From Gemmobacter lanyuensis (GTDB lineage: Bacteria; Pseudomonadota; Alphaproteobacteria; Rhodobacterales; Rhodobacteraceae): a stretch of 64,000 bases of DNA. Shown here piece by piece: positions 62,357 through 64,000 of the stretch. The notes below the pieces were generated by a model. That model did not search any database. It had not been told where the DNA came from and saw only the letters and a program-made list of their open reading frames with translations. Both the position numbers and the translations under genes were made by a program. How positions within the stretch are numbered: the first letter of the stretch is position 1; each line of letters opens with the position of its first letter. Location: contig NZ_BMYQ01000006.1 of the NCBI RefSeq assembly GCF_014652355.1, positions 62,001-126,000 of the forward strand, in the 5' to 3' direction.

Positions 62357-62362
62357 TGTCAA
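62357..62362 (-). promoter_or_regulatory. Possible -35 element of the small-ORF unit
   Basis: TTGACA on the minus strand, 7 bp past the transporter stop. A TAATTA box lies 24 bp further (62327-62332), too far for a standard sigma-70 spacer, so the promoter is uncertain and read-through from the transporter is possible. Confidence 0.25.
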
Positions 62363-62368
62363 AACAAT

Positions 62369-62992
62369 TCACGCTGTCTGTTGCGTCAATTTTCCGACAA
62401 TTACACGGAATGGCACAAGTGCAACAATGGCAATGCCGAACTTCACCAGAAGATCTGCCGCAGCAAGTGAAACCCAGAGCGGCACAACCGGGCCAAGCCC
62501 CAGAAGCGGCAGCATCTCGCCGGCCCAGCTCACATCATTTGCGGGTTCGAGCCAGGTCAGGAACCCGGCAAAGGCGATGGTGAAGAAGATGCTGGTATCC
62601 AGCACCGAGCTGACCATCGGCGAATAGAGCGGTGCGCGCCACCACCCCTGCCGGCGCAGGCGGTTGAAGATGGCGATATCGGTCAGCTGCGACACGAGGA
62701 AAGCCAGCCCCGAGGCGACGGCGACGCGCTGCGAGACGAGCGGCCCGAATTCGCCTTCGATCTGCGAGCCGATCAGCGAGCAGACGACCCCCACAATGAA
62801 CCCCGCAATGACCACCCGCCGTGCGGCGGCGGCGCCTTGCAGGCGATTTGTCAGGTCATTGATGAGGAAGGCGATGGGATAGCTGATCGCGCCCCAGGTC
62901 AGCCAGGGACCAAGGAGATATTGAACCAGGATGTTTGATGCAACGACGGTGGTTGCCATGGCAAGAATGCCGGGCAGCAGGGATTTGGACAT
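62369..62992 (-). CDS. Queuosine-precursor transporter (YhhQ/VUT family)
   Basis: A 207-aa inner-membrane protein with about six hydrophobic helices. It has the VUT family wording: ISYPIAFLINDLTNRLQG near 37-54, LIGSQIEGEFGPLVSQRVAVASGLAF near 78-103 and SSVLDTSIFFTIAFAG near 128-143. YhhQ imports preQ0/preQ1-type queuosine precursors. The ATG at 62992 (MSKSLLPG) is only 7 nt after the predicted preQ1-I pseudoknot. No queC-F genes are adjacent, so salvage rather than synthesis may feed queuosine here. Confidence 0.9.
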   Translation of the reverse strand: MSKSLLPGILAMATTVVASNILVQYLLGPWLTWGAISYPIAFLINDLTNRLQGAAAARRVVIAGFIVGVVCSLIGSQIEGEFGPLVSQRVAVASGLAFLVSQLTDIAIFNRLRRQGWWRAPLYSPMVSSVLDTSIFFTIAFAGFLTWLEPANDVSWAGEMLPLLGLGPVVPLWVSLAAADLLVKFGIAIVALVPFRVIVGKLTQQTA

Positions 62993-62997
62993 GTCTG

Positions 62998-63027
62998 TTC
63001 CGTTTTTTACAAGGTCGCGGAGACTTG
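62998..63027 (-). promoter_or_regulatory. preQ1-I riboswitch candidate
   Basis: On the minus strand: P1 CAAG/CTTG; loop TCT-CCG-C-GAC; then T-AAAAAA tail and CGG, which pairs with loop CCG as P2. The lone C after CCG stands where the preQ1-reading cytosine lies in class I switches. The GGAA, which would be the SD, overlaps the P2 3' strand, so ligand binding should hide the ribosome site. The downstream gene is a preQ-type transporter, matching known targets. P1 is short (4 bp), and this is the main weakness. Confidence 0.7.
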
Positions 63028-63081
63028 GCCCGCGGGCTGCGCGGACAAGGCGGGTCGCATAGCGTCGGCCCCCTCCCCGAG

Positions 63082-63972
63082 TCAATCGGGAATGCGAAAC
63101 TCGACGATTTCGGTCGTCTGGAAGAAGTTGAAATTGTCGTCAGCGATCAGCGTCAGGCGGATGCTGCCCTGGTCGCGCCAAACGGCCATGCCCTCAAGAT
63201 TGTCATGTTCGCCGGGCCGGGTTTGCAGCAAGGTTTCGCCCGGCCCGATGTCATTGCCGCGCAGCGCAAAGCGGCGCACGCGCGAGGCGAAGCCCAGAAT
63301 GCCGCGGAATTGCCGCTCCAGCAGATAGAGCTTGCCGTCCGGGCCGAAATCGGCCGCCACCGGCAGGAAGGTGCCTTCGCGCGGAATTGCAAAGGGTTGC
63401 GTCCACTGGCCTGCCTTGAAGCGATAGACCGGAATGGCACGGGGCGCGTCGGGCGGGTCTTCGGGCAGGGTGTAAAGCGCGCCGTTCCGGTCGATGGCCA
63501 GCGCCTCGAGCGCGCTGTTGCGGGGCAGCGCGCGAAAGGCTGCGGGCGTGGGCAGGTTGGTCGCGCTGCCGCCCAGGTCATCATAGCGCAGCACGCGCGC
63601 GGCGCCCTCGAACGAGACAAAGGCCGTGCCGTCGGCGGCAATGGCCAGGCCTTCGCTGTCAGATCGGTTGGCCTTGAGCGGGGCATTCTCAAGCCCCTTC
63701 AGGCGACGCACCTTTTCTGCGCTCAGCCCGGTGATTCGCCCCTGGGCGTCGCGCTTGAAACTGCCGCGGGTCCAGCCCCCCCGGTCAGAGAGCGCGGTGA
63801 AATCGCGGCCATTCGGCGCAACCTCGATCGCGGACATGCCGCCCATGCGCGGGTCCTCGGACCGCCAGATATAGCTGCCCAGATAGCCCATCGCGGCCTG
63901 CTGCGGGGCGGCGCTGCTTTCCAGCGCCAGCCCGCAGGCAAGGATCAAGGTGCAGACAGAACGGAGGCGCAT
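63082..63972 (-). CDS. Esterase-like activity of phytase-family exported protein
   Basis: A 296-aa protein with a signal peptide (about 1-22). The mature part is a beta-propeller-like repeat: MGGMSAIEVAPNGRDFTALSDRGGW near 43-67, SDSEGLAIAADGTAFVSFE near 103-121, and ALEALAIDRNGALYTLPED near 153-171. This matches the PF13449 family named for esterase-like activity in phytase-type proteins. Its true substrate is not established. The ATG at 63972 follows the weak region at the window edge. It sits upstream of the queuosine transporter on the same strand with a 90-bp gap holding the riboswitch. Confidence 0.85.
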   Translation of the reverse strand: MRLRSVCTLILACGLALESSAAPQQAAMGYLGSYIWRSEDPRMGGMSAIEVAPNGRDFTALSDRGGWTRGSFKRDAQGRITGLSAEKVRRLKGLENAPLKANRSDSEGLAIAADGTAFVSFEGAARVLRYDDLGGSATNLPTPAAFRALPRNSALEALAIDRNGALYTLPEDPPDAPRAIPVYRFKAGQWTQPFAIPREGTFLPVAADFGPDGKLYLLERQFRGILGFASRVRRFALRGNDIGPGETLLQTRPGEHDNLEGMAVWRDQGSIRLTLIADDNFNFFQTTEIVEFRIPD

Positions 63973-64000
63973 TGGTTGGGCAGATCGGCCATGGTGTATT

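Overview
The window is high-GC DNA packed with short-spaced genes on both strands. It reads as chromosome of an alphaproteobacterium of the Rhodobacter/Paracoccus group. The lineage call rests on a trcR (DUF1013) gene, a DUF2125 protein, a BamF-type DUF3035 lipoprotein, an SDHAF4-type DUF1674 protein, and a DUF1127 gene followed by CCUCCUCCC-loop hairpins (CcsR/cuckoo RNA). I see no prophage, insertion sequence, CRISPR array or rRNA operon. Most of the window is core housekeeping sequence.

0-25 kb: the 3' end of atpF, a GntR/FCD regulator, an OmpA lipoprotein, an Ada-like O6-alkylguanine repair regulator, nth with an adenosine-kinase-like gene, an RNase T2, trcR, tRNA-Arg(CCU), a LacI-type regulator with two operator-like palindromes, a peptidoglycan-binding protein, and a DEAD-box helicase with a tandemly repeated charged tail and a foldable leader. 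Next come an SDR/crotonase pair, a DUF2125 protein, a GAF-M24 peptidase fusion, pmbA-cysQ-capsule-type transferase, trxA, an aldehyde dehydrogenase with an AcoR-like GAF/Fis regulator and a 28-bp perfect palindrome, a second aldehyde dehydrogenase with an AT-rich palindrome, a sulfotransferase and a 1-Cys peroxiredoxin.

25-33 kb: DUF1127 plus CcsR-type RNA, a large RTX protein with a glycosidase-like N-terminal half, the only long gene-free and AT-richer stretch (28113-28698), then pnp, rpsO, a small membrane-anchored RTX protein and truB. truB, rbfA, pnp and rpsO lie close together and all act in ribosome or RNA maturation.

33-51 kb: a phosphodiester glycosidase overlapping rbfA, dapB, DUF1674, rsmB, gph, a heparinase II/III-like gene, purH, lspA, a DUF3035 lipoprotein, a catalytic/non-catalytic M16 peptidase pair, mutL, rmuC and hutD in a long rightward run, then leftward asd and a KpsS/KpsC-like gene.

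51-64 kb: two MFS transporters, a GH13 alpha-glucosidase, a tightly overlapped GNAT-Gre-Nudix operon, a lipase-like gene, trhO, the NAD-salvage pair pncA-pncB, a phosphotransferase overlapping arfB, a two-small-ORF unit with an unusually long Shine-Dalgarno sequence, a queuosine-precursor transporter under what looks like a preQ1-I riboswitch, and an esterase-like phytase-family protein. tRNA modification and translation quality control recur here (trhO, queuosine precursor uptake, arfB).

The least expected signals are non-coding or very small: the CcsR-type RNA, the preQ1-I candidate, the extended-SD small ORF pair, and three operator palindromes next to aldehyde dehydrogenase and transporter genes. 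Positions were read by eye, so single-base errors are possible in short sites.
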